From assembly GCA_019239895.1 (NCBI GenBank), contig JAFAZH010000060.1, forward strand, positions 62,001-126,000: a stretch of DNA of 64,000 bases, given 5' to 3'. This DNA is from Abditibacteriaceae bacterium (GTDB lineage Bacteria; Armatimonadota; Abditibacteriia; Abditibacteriales; Abditibacteriaceae). The notes beneath the pieces were generated by a model, which was not told the origin of the DNA, did not search any database, and was given only the letters and a program-made list of their open reading frames with translations. A program made the position numbers and the translations under genes. Positions 7,546-17,600 of the stretch are shown in pieces (the first letter of the stretch is position 1; each line of letters begins with the position of its first letter).

Positions 7546-10500
7546 CTACCAGCGAAAATAGCGGTAGGGGTCATCACCCATCTCAAAATCAGTGCGATAG
7601 TCAGGATGGTATAATCCAGCCCCCGACTTGGTCAGAGTCACCGCGTTCCTATCGCTGGCGAAACTGGCACCCAGATTGGCCAGCAGTTGTGACAGCGCCC
7701 GCGTCTGGCGCCAGCGGGTTAAGCGGAAATAGGTTTTGCTGTCAGCCTCGAGACGATCCGGGGCCAACTGAGCAAAGAGCGCTACGCCTTTGCCCTGGCG
7801 TATTCGTCCCAGCAGTCCGTCGGCACCGACATCAGCTTTGACATCGGCTCCGGCTTGCACCAGCCAGGCTGACGACTCCGCACGCCAGCGCAGATCCGAG
7901 ACGCTTAATCCCTGGCACTCCGGCCAAGCCGGAACTTGGAGCGAGCCAGCGAAGGCCGCCGCTGGCTCCAATTTTACGCCCAAGCCATAATCCGGGGTGT
8001 CGCGTGCCAGAAACAGCATCTTACCGCCTCGCTTCAGGTAGTTATGCACCTCCTGTTCGTCGAACTTCACTTGCCGCCCCATGATTACCAGATCGGCGTC
8101 TGTCTGGATACTCGATGCTGTCTGATACAAAACGCCAAGGCCATCCAGCGTCTTCTTGTCGTTGTCATCGCCCACCAGAATCGTGCGATTGGCGCGCGCT
8201 ATGTGCCTGGCGGTGGCGGCATATTCGATGAGATTGTGGGCCAACAGGGCGGCCCCGGCATCAAGAGCAACGTGATCTTCCAGATCGAGCGTGGAAAGAA
8301 TGAGGCGGCCTTGACCATAATCTAACTCCATAAGCGGCGAGTAGGCTAAATCAAACTCGCATTCCAGGATGGGTCTCCAGCCGCTACGATGCGGCTTCTC
8401 AATAGCCGCACTCGTGACCGCGCCGCGATTACCCCAGTGCCAACCGTAAACCGGCGAGCGCCAGGCCGGTTTTTGCAGCGGCGCTTCAGGATAAGCCTCG
8501 ACTAAGGTGCTTTCGCCTGCCCAATCGGACAAATCGCTGGCGTCCAGGTTTTGCAGTATGGGGTGATCCGGGGAAACCTGAAAGACCCGACGCGCCAGAT
8601 GAGCCGCCACGCGGAACCCCAGGTGGTCGTGCAGCCATTGCGGATCCTGGGTACAAATCAACACATGCCCACCAGCGCGTACGGTCGCTTCCAAATCGAA
8701 GGGTAACGGCTTGCCGCTTGAAAGTGCTTCGCGCCCAATCACGATGAGTCCGCCAACAGGAGTGCCACTATCGGGAGTCCTGCTGCTTTTCCAGGCCCGT
8801 GTGGTGACTCCCAATGAGGCCAGCATCTTCGTGGTCTTGCCGACCGGATCGTACAACGTTACGGTCTGTTTCAAGAGAGCCGGTTTCACAAAGACGTGGA
8901 AGGGGAAGGTGTCCTGCTGCTGATGTGTGCCAATGGTGGCGGTGAGCGTAATCGTCCCTGTGATTTTCCCTTGGCCGCGACTGGTCGGAATTTTGAACTG
9001 TAGTGGCAAGAAAAGCTTCTGGGCGATGCCCAGGCGTCCTTTACCGGTGCGGGTTGCGATTGTCTTCCCGGCGACCTGCGCGTGCCAGGAATAAAGGTAA
9101 TCCTGAGGTGCGCGCTCATCGTTGATCAATACAACTTGCTTATCCACCTCTTGCCCGGCTGCGAAATTGTGATCCTTGGCTGTGAAGGCGGCCTTGCCGC
9201 CCGCAATCCAGGCGAGTGTTGGGCCATTGGCTCCTGTTAAAGCCACGCCTGATGGATAGATGGCGGTGCCCTCCGCCTGGAACGGTCGGGTGTCACTCTT
9301 ATTTGCGGTGGCTTTATAGAGGCCACGGGTTCCTGGCTTAAACGGGCCAAGTGGCTCCGTCAGGTCTGGCATCTTGAGGCGGCGGCGTTCATTCCAGAAC
9401 ATGTCCCAACCGTAGCCGAAATCCCAGGGAATCATGCCGCCGCTGATGCCAGCGGTGCGCCAACTGAGATAGGTGTTGCGGTTGAAGAGTGCCTGCAATT
9501 GCTGATGGGCCGGATCAAAATCCATAATCGGCTCCTGAGTCCAATCAGTATAGGCCATGCCGCCGCGATACTTGGTTTTGATCGCCTGGCGGTAAGCCGG
9601 GGACTCAAGGGCGTAAGCCTGCGGCCCTAGATAAATGGCGCAATACTCCGTCATCAGCGGTTCACTCGCGCCCGCGTCCATGCCCCAGCGGCCACGCATA
9701 AACGAGTAGCGCCAGGGCGTGCCAAACTCCACACACATCAAAGGCATGTCACCTGAACGGCTCCACTCGCTGAGCCACTCTTCGCGCTCTTGCAGGGGCA
9801 TGAAATTCAAATAACAGTTGATGTTGTAGATATCGCCAGTGGAGCTGCCCGCGTGATTGAGTACGGGTCGCGTCGGATCGAGTTTCTTGATCGCAGCCGT
9901 AGACTCATTGGCGATGGCTGCCGATGCCTTCCAACCTGCATCGGGAATGTCTCGATGGCGACCAATATAGTGCGGGTCTTGATCTAAACCGTGCCCCAGC
10001 CAATTCGGATTGGTCGTCCAGATAATGATAGAGGGATGGTTACGATAGCGCCGCAAGTCCTGGTCGAGTTTTTTCTTCCAGAGGTCTTTGTAACCGGTTT
10101 CACCCCATTGACTCTTGTTGATCGGAAGTGCCGTACCCAGCAGCAGCACACCCTTGCGATCCGCACGGTCGGCCCATAGGTCACGGAACAACGGTCGGCC
10201 CCTTTCATCGTGATTGACGGGCCACTGCTCCTCTGCATTGAAACCTGCCTGGACGAGGCCGTCAAGGTGGGCATCAATTAACGGGGTGTAGCCGGAGAAC
10301 ATCCACTCCGCCCAGGTATGAGAAACCGGACGGAGCTTGATTTCGGTGCCGTTCAGCAAGAACTTACGACCTTCGATCCAGAACTCACGAAAACCGAATG
10401 ACTGCGCATACTCATCGTCCAGCGCCGCCCCCTTCGCTTCCAGCTTGAGCGTGTAAAGATTGGGCTGCCCAACGTCCCATAAACGGGGATTGTCCCAGTT

Positions 10501-11898
10501 CCAGGCCAGCGTCACTGTCTGCTGCTTAGTGTTTTCTAATTGAGCCGTAGCTTGAAAGCGTTTCTCTTCCTGGCCGTTGCTGTTGATGAGTTTAGCCACG
10601 AACTGCACTGGCCCGAGGGCAGCCGCATGGCTAATAGCAGCCGCGTCACTAACTTCGACTTGCAGCTTTAGCTCTTTGCGGCGCGTGGAAGTCTGCACAA
10701 AAACATCACTGATATGGGCGCCCCGCGGACGGCCACAAAGTAGTACATCGCCGATTAGTCCCTTCGACTGCAAAGCAGACGCGCGCGTGACAACGCGGCC
10801 CGGGTCCAGGAACGTCTCGGACGTGCCCTGGGTGGTGGCTAGGACGAGGATCGAAAGGGTGGCCTCCTCCCCGGCCCGCACCGCCTGGCCGATGTCTACT
10901 TCTCCCGACGGCCAACTGATGCCGCCACACTTCACGCCGTTGACGTAAACAATCGCATCGGTGCTGACTCGATCCAGCGAAAGGAGCACAGCGCGACTGG
11001 CCCATTGCGCTGGTATCCTAATTTTCCGCTGATACCACGCGGCCCACTGGCCAGAACCGTTGCCCCAGCGTTTCCAGGCTGGCCCTTTGCCACGCTCCGA
11101 CACCAGGCCCGGCAAAAAGCTGCCCGGACTCCATGATCCCGGCACCCGAATGTAAGCCATTCCCGCAGGCGGCTTCGTTTCTGCCGTATCGAGGAGGGGC
11201 ACAAACTGCCAGATGCCATTGAGCACAATCTGCTCGCGCCGGGAGCTTAACACTTCTATCGGTTCCTCGCCCCAGGTCAGTTTTTGTCCCGCTGGCAACA
11301 CCGCATCTTGCGCCTGCTCCTTGAACTCTGTTTGCTCCGGGAAGATTTGCAGATCGTCTATTTCCATCGCGCCGGTGGCCACCGAAACCGAGGTTATAAT
11401 ATGCAGATAAGCCGCGTTGCCAGGCAGCTCAAGGTGTGTCGTGTACTCTTTCCACCCCGTCTCTGTCGTGACCGGATTCATCGTCGCTGTGGCACCGGGG
11501 ATGCTTTGCCGCGCGGCATCTAAAACCTCAAAGTAAATTTTGGCGGTCTCCCACGGATTCTTGCCCCGCTTGATATTCTTAACCCGAATCCGTGCCTTGA
11601 TAGTCACAGCATCCCAGTCGGGCTTGACCGGGAATCGCCTGCCGCTTTGCGCGGACTGCCCAGCCACGTTGTTTTCCAGGCGCAGCCAATGTTGACCGTT
11701 GTTTTCAACGATCTTGACTTTCTCGCCCGTCACGCCCCACCAACCAGTCTGACCGCCAGGATCAATCTGCACGTTCTCAAAGGCACCTTCAGGGAATACG
11801 TTCTCCGCGCGATGCTCATCTTGAGCGGCACCCAGTCCCATCACAGCCAGAATGCAAACAATAACAGCCAGTAAGGTGCCTGGTCGCCGAACTTTCAT
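7546..11898 (-). CDS. Very large secreted GH2-like protein with degenerate active site
   Basis: 1450 residues with a clear signal peptide (residues 1-25, ending at LGAAQ). After a carbohydrate-binding-like beta sandwich (about 30-200) comes a GH2 sugar-binding fold (about 215-400, VLNGIWQFVP and WAAWYQRKIRIP), an immunoglobulin-like domain, and a TIM barrel (about 500-880). GH2 barrels normally read NHPSVxxWSxGNE; here the match near residue 620 is NHPSIIIWTTNPNW, with no acid/base glutamate. The nucleophile-type CVEFG near residue 720 is present. The C-terminal third has beta-sandwich and Rossmann-like segments (LIVIGREAL, GGHVLICTQDP) resembling the trimerisation or glutamine-amidotransferase-like tails of galactosidases. 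Last gene of a three-gene operon, 13 bp after the amidohydrolase. It may bind rather than cut sugars. Confidence 0.75.
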   Translation of the reverse strand: MKVRRPGTLLAVIVCILAVMGLGAAQDEHRAENVFPEGAFENVQIDPGGQTGWWGVTGEKVKIVENNGQHWLRLENNVAGQSAQSGRRFPVKPDWDAVTIKARIRVKNIKRGKNPWETAKIYFEVLDAARQSIPGATATMNPVTTETGWKEYTTHLELPGNAAYLHIITSVSVATGAMEIDDLQIFPEQTEFKEQAQDAVLPAGQKLTWGEEPIEVLSSRREQIVLNGIWQFVPLLDTAETKPPAGMAYIRVPGSWSPGSFLPGLVSERGKGPAWKRWGNGSGQWAAWYQRKIRIPAQWASRAVLLSLDRVSTDAIVYVNGVKCGGISWPSGEVDIGQAVRAGEEATLSILVLATTQGTSETFLDPGRVVTRASALQSKGLIGDVLLCGRPRGAHISDVFVQTSTRRKELKLQVEVSDAAAISHAAALGPVQFVAKLINSNGQEEKRFQATAQLENTKQQTVTLAWNWDNPRLWDVGQPNLYTLKLEAKGAALDDEYAQSFGFREFWIEGRKFLLNGTEIKLRPVSHTWAEWMFSGYTPLIDAHLDGLVQAGFNAEEQWPVNHDERGRPLFRDLWADRADRKGVLLLGTALPINKSQWGETGYKDLWKKKLDQDLRRYRNHPSIIIWTTNPNWLGHGLDQDPHYIGRHRDIPDAGWKASAAIANESTAAIKKLDPTRPVLNHAGSSTGDIYNINCYLNFMPLQEREEWLSEWSRSGDMPLMCVEFGTPWRYSFMRGRWGMDAGASEPLMTEYCAIYLGPQAYALESPAYRQAIKTKYRGGMAYTDWTQEPIMDFDPAHQQLQALFNRNTYLSWRTAGISGGMIPWDFGYGWDMFWNERRRLKMPDLTEPLGPFKPGTRGLYKATANKSDTRPFQAEGTAIYPSGVALTGANGPTLAWIAGGKAAFTAKDHNFAAGQEVDKQVVLINDERAPQDYLYSWHAQVAGKTIATRTGKGRLGIAQKLFLPLQFKIPTSRGQGKITGTITLTATIGTHQQQDTFPFHVFVKPALLKQTVTLYDPVGKTTKMLASLGVTTRAWKSSRTPDSGTPVGGLIVIGREALSSGKPLPFDLEATVRAGGHVLICTQDPQWLHDHLGFRVAAHLARRVFQVSPDHPILQNLDASDLSDWAGESTLVEAYPEAPLQKPAWRSPVYGWHWGNRGAVTSAAIEKPHRSGWRPILECEFDLAYSPLMELDYGQGRLILSTLDLEDHVALDAGAALLAHNLIEYAATARHIARANRTILVGDDNDKKTLDGLGVLYQTASSIQTDADLVIMGRQVKFDEQEVHNYLKRGGKMLFLARDTPDYGLGVKLEPAAAFAGSLQVPAWPECQGLSVSDLRWRAESSAWLVQAGADVKADVGADGLLGRIRQGKGVALFAQLAPDRLEADSKTYFRLTRWRQTRALSQLLANLGASFASDRNAVTLTKSGAGLYHPDYRTDFEMGDDPYRYFRW

Positions 11899-11911
11899 AT
11901 TTTACTCCAGA

Positions 11912-12856
11912 TTACAACGCCCCAAATTCCCCACCGCGCATGGCATCTATTGCACGACGGCTGCGGCTCAGATAGTCGCGTAGCTCTTCCAGTCCATATT
12001 CTCTGGCCAGCGCCCTTGCGCTAATGCCCGCTCGTTTAGCCTTGAGGACGAACCACTCCTCACGCGGCAGCCATTGCTCCTGCATTACATTGTCACCGTG
12101 TTCAAGCAGCAGCCTGTCCCGCTTGTCGCGGTTGAAGTTTTCATGGTAGATGCCACGATCCAGGTCGAGCGTAATCCGGCTGATATTGAGGCCATCGCTC
12201 TGCTCATCCATTTGCTCATCCAGAATGCGTTGTCCCGTAATGTCATAGACCTGGCAGTCGCCGGTTGAGGTCGCGGTGACAATAGCAAAATGGTAATTGA
12301 TGGCATGAGCCTGCAACGACCCGCCTGCCGAATAGGCGCTGGGCCAGATGACCAGTTCCGCTCCCTGATCCGCTAGTCGCTGCCAGACCGCTGGAAAGTT
12401 GACATCAAAACAAATGGCCATGCCGATGCGACCGAAATCGGCTGCATAGACCGGCACGTGAGAGCCGATCTGCACCGCAGGCTGCATTTCAAACTCGCTC
12501 CAGTAGGGATAGACCTTGTCATAAATGCACGCCATTTCCCCCTGGCGACCTAACAGGATAGCCGAGTTCAGGCGTTGAACACCGTCCCGGCGGTAAATGG
12601 GGCAGACGATGTAGGTGTGGTGCCTGGCGGCCAGCGCTGCCAAAGTCGTTATGACAGCGCCATCCACTCGTTCTGGGGTTGGCCCAGTCCAGGTCTCTGG
12701 CAATGCAATCAGGTCACATGCAGCTTTACCTTCCCTGTCTATCACGGCGGCAATCTCGTCCAGGCTTTTGCTGCCGATGCGAAAACTCAAGCTCACAACT
12801 CGTACCGGACGGCCAACCTGCGCTGGCGAGGCCGCCTCGTGAGCAACTTGATCCAT
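11912..12856 (-). CDS. Carbon-nitrogen hydrolase (nitrilase superfamily)
   Basis: 314 residues, no signal peptide, cytoplasmic. The catalytic Glu-Lys-Cys triad is visible: LPETW near residue 48, YDKVYPY near 120 and AICFDVNFP near 150. Such enzymes hydrolyse amides or N-carbamoyl compounds; the substrate cannot be read from the sequence. The C-terminal 50 residues (SARALAREYGLEELRDYLSR) are a helical extension beyond the usual core. It sits 30 bp after the oxidoreductase and 13 bp before the GH2-like gene, so the three are probably co-transcribed. The link to sugar metabolism is by position only. Confidence 0.87.
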   Translation of the reverse strand: MDQVAHEAASPAQVGRPVRVVSLSFRIGSKSLDEIAAVIDREGKAACDLIALPETWTGPTPERVDGAVITTLAALAARHHTYIVCPIYRRDGVQRLNSAILLGRQGEMACIYDKVYPYWSEFEMQPAVQIGSHVPVYAADFGRIGMAICFDVNFPAVWQRLADQGAELVIWPSAYSAGGSLQAHAINYHFAIVTATSTGDCQVYDITGQRILDEQMDEQSDGLNISRITLDLDRGIYHENFNRDKRDRLLLEHGDNVMQEQWLPREEWFVLKAKRAGISARALAREYGLEELRDYLSRSRRAIDAMRGGEFGAL

Positions 12857-12886
12857 TAATGTTTCGCTGATGATTTCCTCCTTGCC

Positions 12887-13864
12887 TTACTCACCACGGA
12901 GAAGACCCTGCGCCAGCATCTTATCGGCGATCTCCATTGTCTTGACCGCGTCACCGAAGTAAGAGCTTGGCTGATGACCGGACTTCACGGCGTCAATGAA
13001 TTCCCGATTTTTAGCCTGGAAGCCGCCGAAGACGAACAGTTCATCACTGCCCGCGACGGAGCGAGCGTCGTAATGGCGGCCATTGGTGTCACCATCGGCG
13101 TAAAGGACACCCTCACGCTCGTGCTCCGCCTCGGCGCTAATGCAAGGCGCGTGCATCTGCACCCGAAAGATACGCCGCCCACTTGTCCAACTGTTCAGCA
13201 AAATGCCCGTCGCGCCGTTATCAAAGCGCAGCAGGGCAGCGATGAAGTTGATGTCAGGCACGCCGACGCGCCGCGTGATGCTTTGTATCTCGGGGACCTC
13301 GCCACCGCACATCCAGCGCAGGGTGTCAATCGCATGGACACCGTCATCCATCATGTGGTCGCGTGGCCCCGTGGTCGGCTCCGGGTTGCACTTGGTGAAC
13401 TCGCAGACTGCGTGGGTGATGGGGCCGCGCTTCAGGCACTCCTCCCGAAGCTGCACGACCATCGGGCAAGCGCGTCGCTGAAAGCTGACTTGGGTGATGC
13501 AGTCGTGCTGCTCAGCAAGATAGGCCAGCGACCGCGCCTGGTGAATCGAGAGTCCCAGCGGCTTCTCAATGTAAAGGTTTTGCCCCTGGAGGAGACACCA
13601 TGTCCAAACGTCGTACATCAGGTGGGGCTGCCCGATGGCGTAAACAGCATGGGGCGAGACCTCCTCGACCATCTTCCGATAGTCGGTGTAGCACCGCTCG
13701 ATACCATACTTGTTGGCGGTCGCTTGCAGGCGTTGCGGATCGAGATCACAGATGGCGGCGATTTCAACATCCGCGAAGGAAGCCAGGGAGGGGTAATGGA
13801 CCGAATTTGCCATAGCCCCGGCTCCGATCACCGCGACGCGAACTTTATTTGTCTCAGGCAGCAT
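12887..13864 (-). CDS. Gfo/Idh/MocA family NAD(P)-dependent oxidoreductase
   Basis: 325 residues. An N-terminal Rossmann fold has the dinucleotide motif VIGAGAMANSVHYP (residues 10-23) and the family signature IEKPLG near residue 97. The C-terminal alpha/beta domain (about 125-325) would bind a sugar or cyclitol; residues MMDDGVHAIDTLRW near 170-183 hold the family's active-site Asp/His region. Members oxidise or reduce sugar hydroxyls using a tightly bound cofactor. First gene of the minus-strand operon with the amidohydrolase and GH2-like protein. Its promoter should lie in 13865-14280. Confidence 0.88.
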   Translation of the reverse strand: MLPETNKVRVAVIGAGAMANSVHYPSLASFADVEIAAICDLDPQRLQATANKYGIERCYTDYRKMVEEVSPHAVYAIGQPHLMYDVWTWCLLQGQNLYIEKPLGLSIHQARSLAYLAEQHDCITQVSFQRRACPMVVQLREECLKRGPITHAVCEFTKCNPEPTTGPRDHMMDDGVHAIDTLRWMCGGEVPEIQSITRRVGVPDINFIAALLRFDNGATGILLNSWTSGRRIFRVQMHAPCISAEAEHEREGVLYADGDTNGRHYDARSVAGSDELFVFGGFQAKNREFIDAVKSGHQPSSYFGDAVKTMEIADKMLAQGLLRGE

Positions 13865-14280
13865 GTAACCTTCCTTATGTAACTTTCCTTTCGCTCTGTC
13901 GCTGCAACTTACTCAGTCTAATGGTCTGTCGGTTCGTCAGTCAATCTAAAAGCCTCCCAAGTGGGCAGCATCCAGATTGGGTAGCAATGCATAGCAAGCT
14001 GCACCGCCGCCAACCCTCCAAAATTCATAGCGGTGGCCTCAGATGGTAAAAGTGCAAGTAGCCAGAGGGAACAATGCCCAGAGTAGCGCATATGGGCGTC
14101 CTATCATAGCGCCTCCCAATACCTGCGTAAGTTGTCCTGGTAATGTGGCATGATTGTAGGTTATTGGTTACTATGCAGAAAGGGTGTCTGTTGAGCCTGA
14201 TAAGATTTAAAGTTCTTTTTCAAAACGCATCGCCCAGGCTCGCAAAAGTCGCGGACTAAGTAGCCAAAGCGAGCCAGCCT
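13865..14280. other. Non-coding upstream region of the oxidoreductase operon
   Basis: About 415 bp between the operon start and element B. No open frame looks like protein. It should contain the minus-strand promoter for 13864, but no convincing -35/-10 pair stands out on that strand, and none on the plus strand comparable to the one before element A. Confidence 0.4.
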
Positions 14281-14352
14281 CCGGGTCACTACCCCATTAA
14301 CCTGATGTGAGAGGCTAAGATCACGGGTTTTATACTACGATGGCTGGGGCAG
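14281..14352 (+). ncRNA. Conserved intergenic element, copy B (candidate structured RNA)
   Basis: Same core as copy A: ACTACCCCATTAA, then TCACGGG leading into the run GGTTTTATACTACGATGG and CTGGGGCAG. The stem-forming ends are kept while the middle varies (TGTGAGAGGCTAAG here, TGCGGAAGCCGCAA in A). The similarity to A continues past the core for about 120 bp (ACCGAACAAAAG and GGTTCGAGTCTGGTCGGG). It is between two minus-strand genes, so on the plus strand it would be an independent transcript. Confidence 0.5.
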
Positions 14353-14387
14353 ATTCTACCGAACAAAAGGCAAACACTAACCTGAAA

Positions 14388-14414
14388 ACACCAACTTGAG
14401 TGAGTTGATGTTTT
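14388..14414 (+). terminator. Intrinsic terminator-like hairpin after element B
   Basis: ACACCAACT (14388-14396) pairs with AGTTGATGT (14403-14411) with one mismatch and is followed by TTTTC. CCAAC in the left arm could pair instead with GTTGG at 14416-14420, the same kind of alternative fold as at copy A. Confidence 0.5.
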
Positions 14415-14638
14415 CGTTGGCTGCCTGGCTTGACCTGAAGGAGTGGTTCGAGTCTGGTCGGGGTCAAGATCGCTTGACCAGTTGTATTTCCCGATTCTGA
14501 GAATCGTTAGTTGGAAAGCCTTCCTGGACTACCTGAAGTAACAAACGCAGGCTTCCTATTCCGCTGCACCGCCCTACTCTGCTTCGGCTGAGGCACAGAT
14601 TGAATCCTATTTATTTGTCCACCAAACGGAGAGACTCC

Positions 14639-17600
14639 CTATTTAAAAAGGTCTTGCGCAAAATAGTAGAGATTTTGCTTCCAGAACACAAAATTATGCT
14701 CGCCCGGCCCCACATGCCAGATATGTGGCACCTGGTGTTCTGCGAGATAGCGGTGGGTTCGCTGCGCGATAAATAATAAGCCGTCCTTATCCCCACAGGC
14801 TACCCATAACAGTTTCAGCTTTTGCCGCGCCTCATCAGGGTTGGGCAGCAGTTTCTCTGGCATACGTGTGTTGGGTGCGGGAGAAAAAGCGCCGACCCAG
14901 GCAAAGGAATCGAGGTGCCCCAGACCAAAATTGAGGGCTTGCCCGCCGCCCATTGAAAGTCCCGCGAGGGCGCGATACTTAGCGCCCGACTTCACGGGAT
15001 AATTGGTTTCCATCCAGGGAATAATGTCTTTGAGCAAGTCGCCCTCAAAGGTCTCGAAGGCGGGGGCGGTGCTGTAGACATTGCCCACCGCACGGTCATT
15101 TTTTTGAGCGCGACCATTGGGTAGCACCACAATCATGGGGACAATCTTCTTATCGGTATAAAGATTATCCAAAATCACTTCGGGAGCGCCACCATTCTTC
15201 CATTCCCACTCGTCGCCACCAATGCCATGCAATAAATAGAGCACTGGATATTTCTTGCGCCGGGAAAAGCCTGGCGGGGTATAGACAAGCATATGCCGCT
15301 GGGTGCCGACGGTAGTGGAGTTATATTCTACGAGGCGCACTGTGCCATGTGGGATGTCGTCGCGCAATTGATCGTAGCCTGCGGGTGCGGGCGGAAACGC
15401 TGGCTTATCATCCGGGCCAAGCACGATAGGCTGCTGGCCCCGTCCCGTCCCACCGCCGGGGCCGCGTCCCGGCCCCTCCTGCGGTCTGGTCGAATTAGGC
15501 TCTGCGTTGGCTCCTTGTGGAGCGACAGATGGACTTTGCGCTTTGAACAGCAAGGGCGCAAACTCGTGCAGACTGCGCCGCCAGGTCAGCCATTCGTGCG
15601 AGGTACCCGGTGATTCATAATAAACGTGCTTGATGCCCGCTTTGTCGAGCGCGAGGTGATAGTTATGCACGCTGTCATACATCCGCTGTGGCTCGGTGGT
15701 GCCGATGCCCAACCAGAGCACATGCACTTTCTTGTTGAATGCCTCCGCATCCGCCATGACCCCGTTGTGCGCTGTTTTCGGGTCGAAGTCGCCCCCACCG
15801 AAACCACCACCGCCCCCGCTAAAGCCGCCAATGGAAGAGAACAGATCAAGATGGCCCAGCCCGATAACGAAGCTTTGCATTCCGCCCATTGAAAGCCCGG
15901 CGAGGGCGCGATGATCCCGATCAGGCAGAGTGCGATAGGTGGCATCAATAAAGGGAATCAGGTCTTTGGCAAACACCTCATCCAGCGTGCTGAACATGCG
16001 GCTGAAATCGGGAGGAATGCCAGCAGCCCCGCCGCCAGGTGGACGCAGGGGCACCGGCGGCTCATCCGGTTTGCGGGCATAACCTTTTTCCATGACCACC
16101 AGCATCGGCACCGCCTGCCCTGCTGCGATGAGGTTATCCATGATAAAGGCCACGCGCCCCTGATTGGGCCAGCCACGTTCATCTTCACCACCTCCATGTT
16201 GCAAGTAGAGCACGGGATAATGGGCAGCGCGGTTGGTATCATAATCAGGCGGAGTGTACACAAAGATGCGTCGCCAGGCCCCAGTGGTCTTAGAGAAATA
16301 GACTCGTTCGCGCACTTCGCCATGCGGCACATTTTGCGGCGCATAGAAAGCACCATCTTTATCCGGGATTTCAATGCCACTGGTTTGCTTGCCCGTTCCG
16401 TAAAAGGTCTCGCTCGCGGGGTCATTCACCTGCACACCATTAATGACGAGCCAATAATAGTGAAAGCCGGATACCTGCGGATCGGTAGTTGCCGTCCAGA
16501 AGCCCTCCGCATCGCGCACCGCGTCGTAGCGTTTACCCAGTTCAAACTGCACTTGCTTGGCATCAGGTGCCTTAACCCGAAAGGTCACCCGCAGATCGGC
16601 ATCAATGCGCGGGTATTCAGCGCCGGGAATGTTGGTGGTCGCAGGGCTTGATGCGGACACTGCCCCATTCACCGTCTTAGCTCCATTGTTCTCCATCGCT
16701 GCATCCTTTCTCAAATTGTTTACGTCCTTCCTGTCATTCCCAGCCGTGATCTTGTCACTAATATGGAAATAGTCGAAATCTACGAAGCCGCCGGGTGTCT
16801 TAGTCGCATAATTGAACAGGCCAAAGCGATAACCCATGAAGTGAGGAATGGTGTAGCTCATGTGCAATTGCGTGCCGATGGATGTCCATGAGTGACCATC
16901 GAGACTGTAAAAGAAATGTGCCTTGTCCGCGCGGTTCTTAAAGTCGCACTCGGCCTTCAAATACACCTTCGTCTGGCGCAGCGAAATGCGTTCTGCTTCA
17001 GCGGGCCGACCTGACCCGGCATTCACCATCACGAGGTAATTCGCTCCACCCTCCGCCTGCACACCCACAAGGCCATAATTCTTTTGCAGTAGGGCGAGAC
17101 CGGCACAGTCACCGTCCTTCAAGTTGCTCACATCAATGGCGGTGGTGGCAGAAGATTCAGGGCCGAATGTCCGCTGCGTCAGGGTGTTGCGGGCTGAGAG
17201 AAAATCATTGTCCACGCGACCAGTGGAGAGGCGCAGATAACCGGGGCGCGCGGTGAGTGACCAGAGCTTATTGTCAGGATTATGGTTCCACTGCCAGACG
17301 AGGGGAAGCGCCCGTTCCCCCGCGCGGCGCTCGAAGTCATCCGAGGCCACAATGCCGGGCAGGGGGCCTTTGCTGGCGGGCAGGTTAAGGGTATCGGGCA
17401 CCTTGCCATCTACCCCTAACACTGGCCAACCGTTCTCCCATTTAACGGGTACTAAATACGGCACGCGGCCTACCGCGCCGTTGTCGCGGAACAAGTAAGC
17501 GAACCACTCGCCTTGCGGCGTGTCAATCAGGCTACCTTGCGCCACGCCCTTGTCCTGTAACGCCACACGTCCCTCGTAGGGGCCGGTGATCTTGTCCGCA

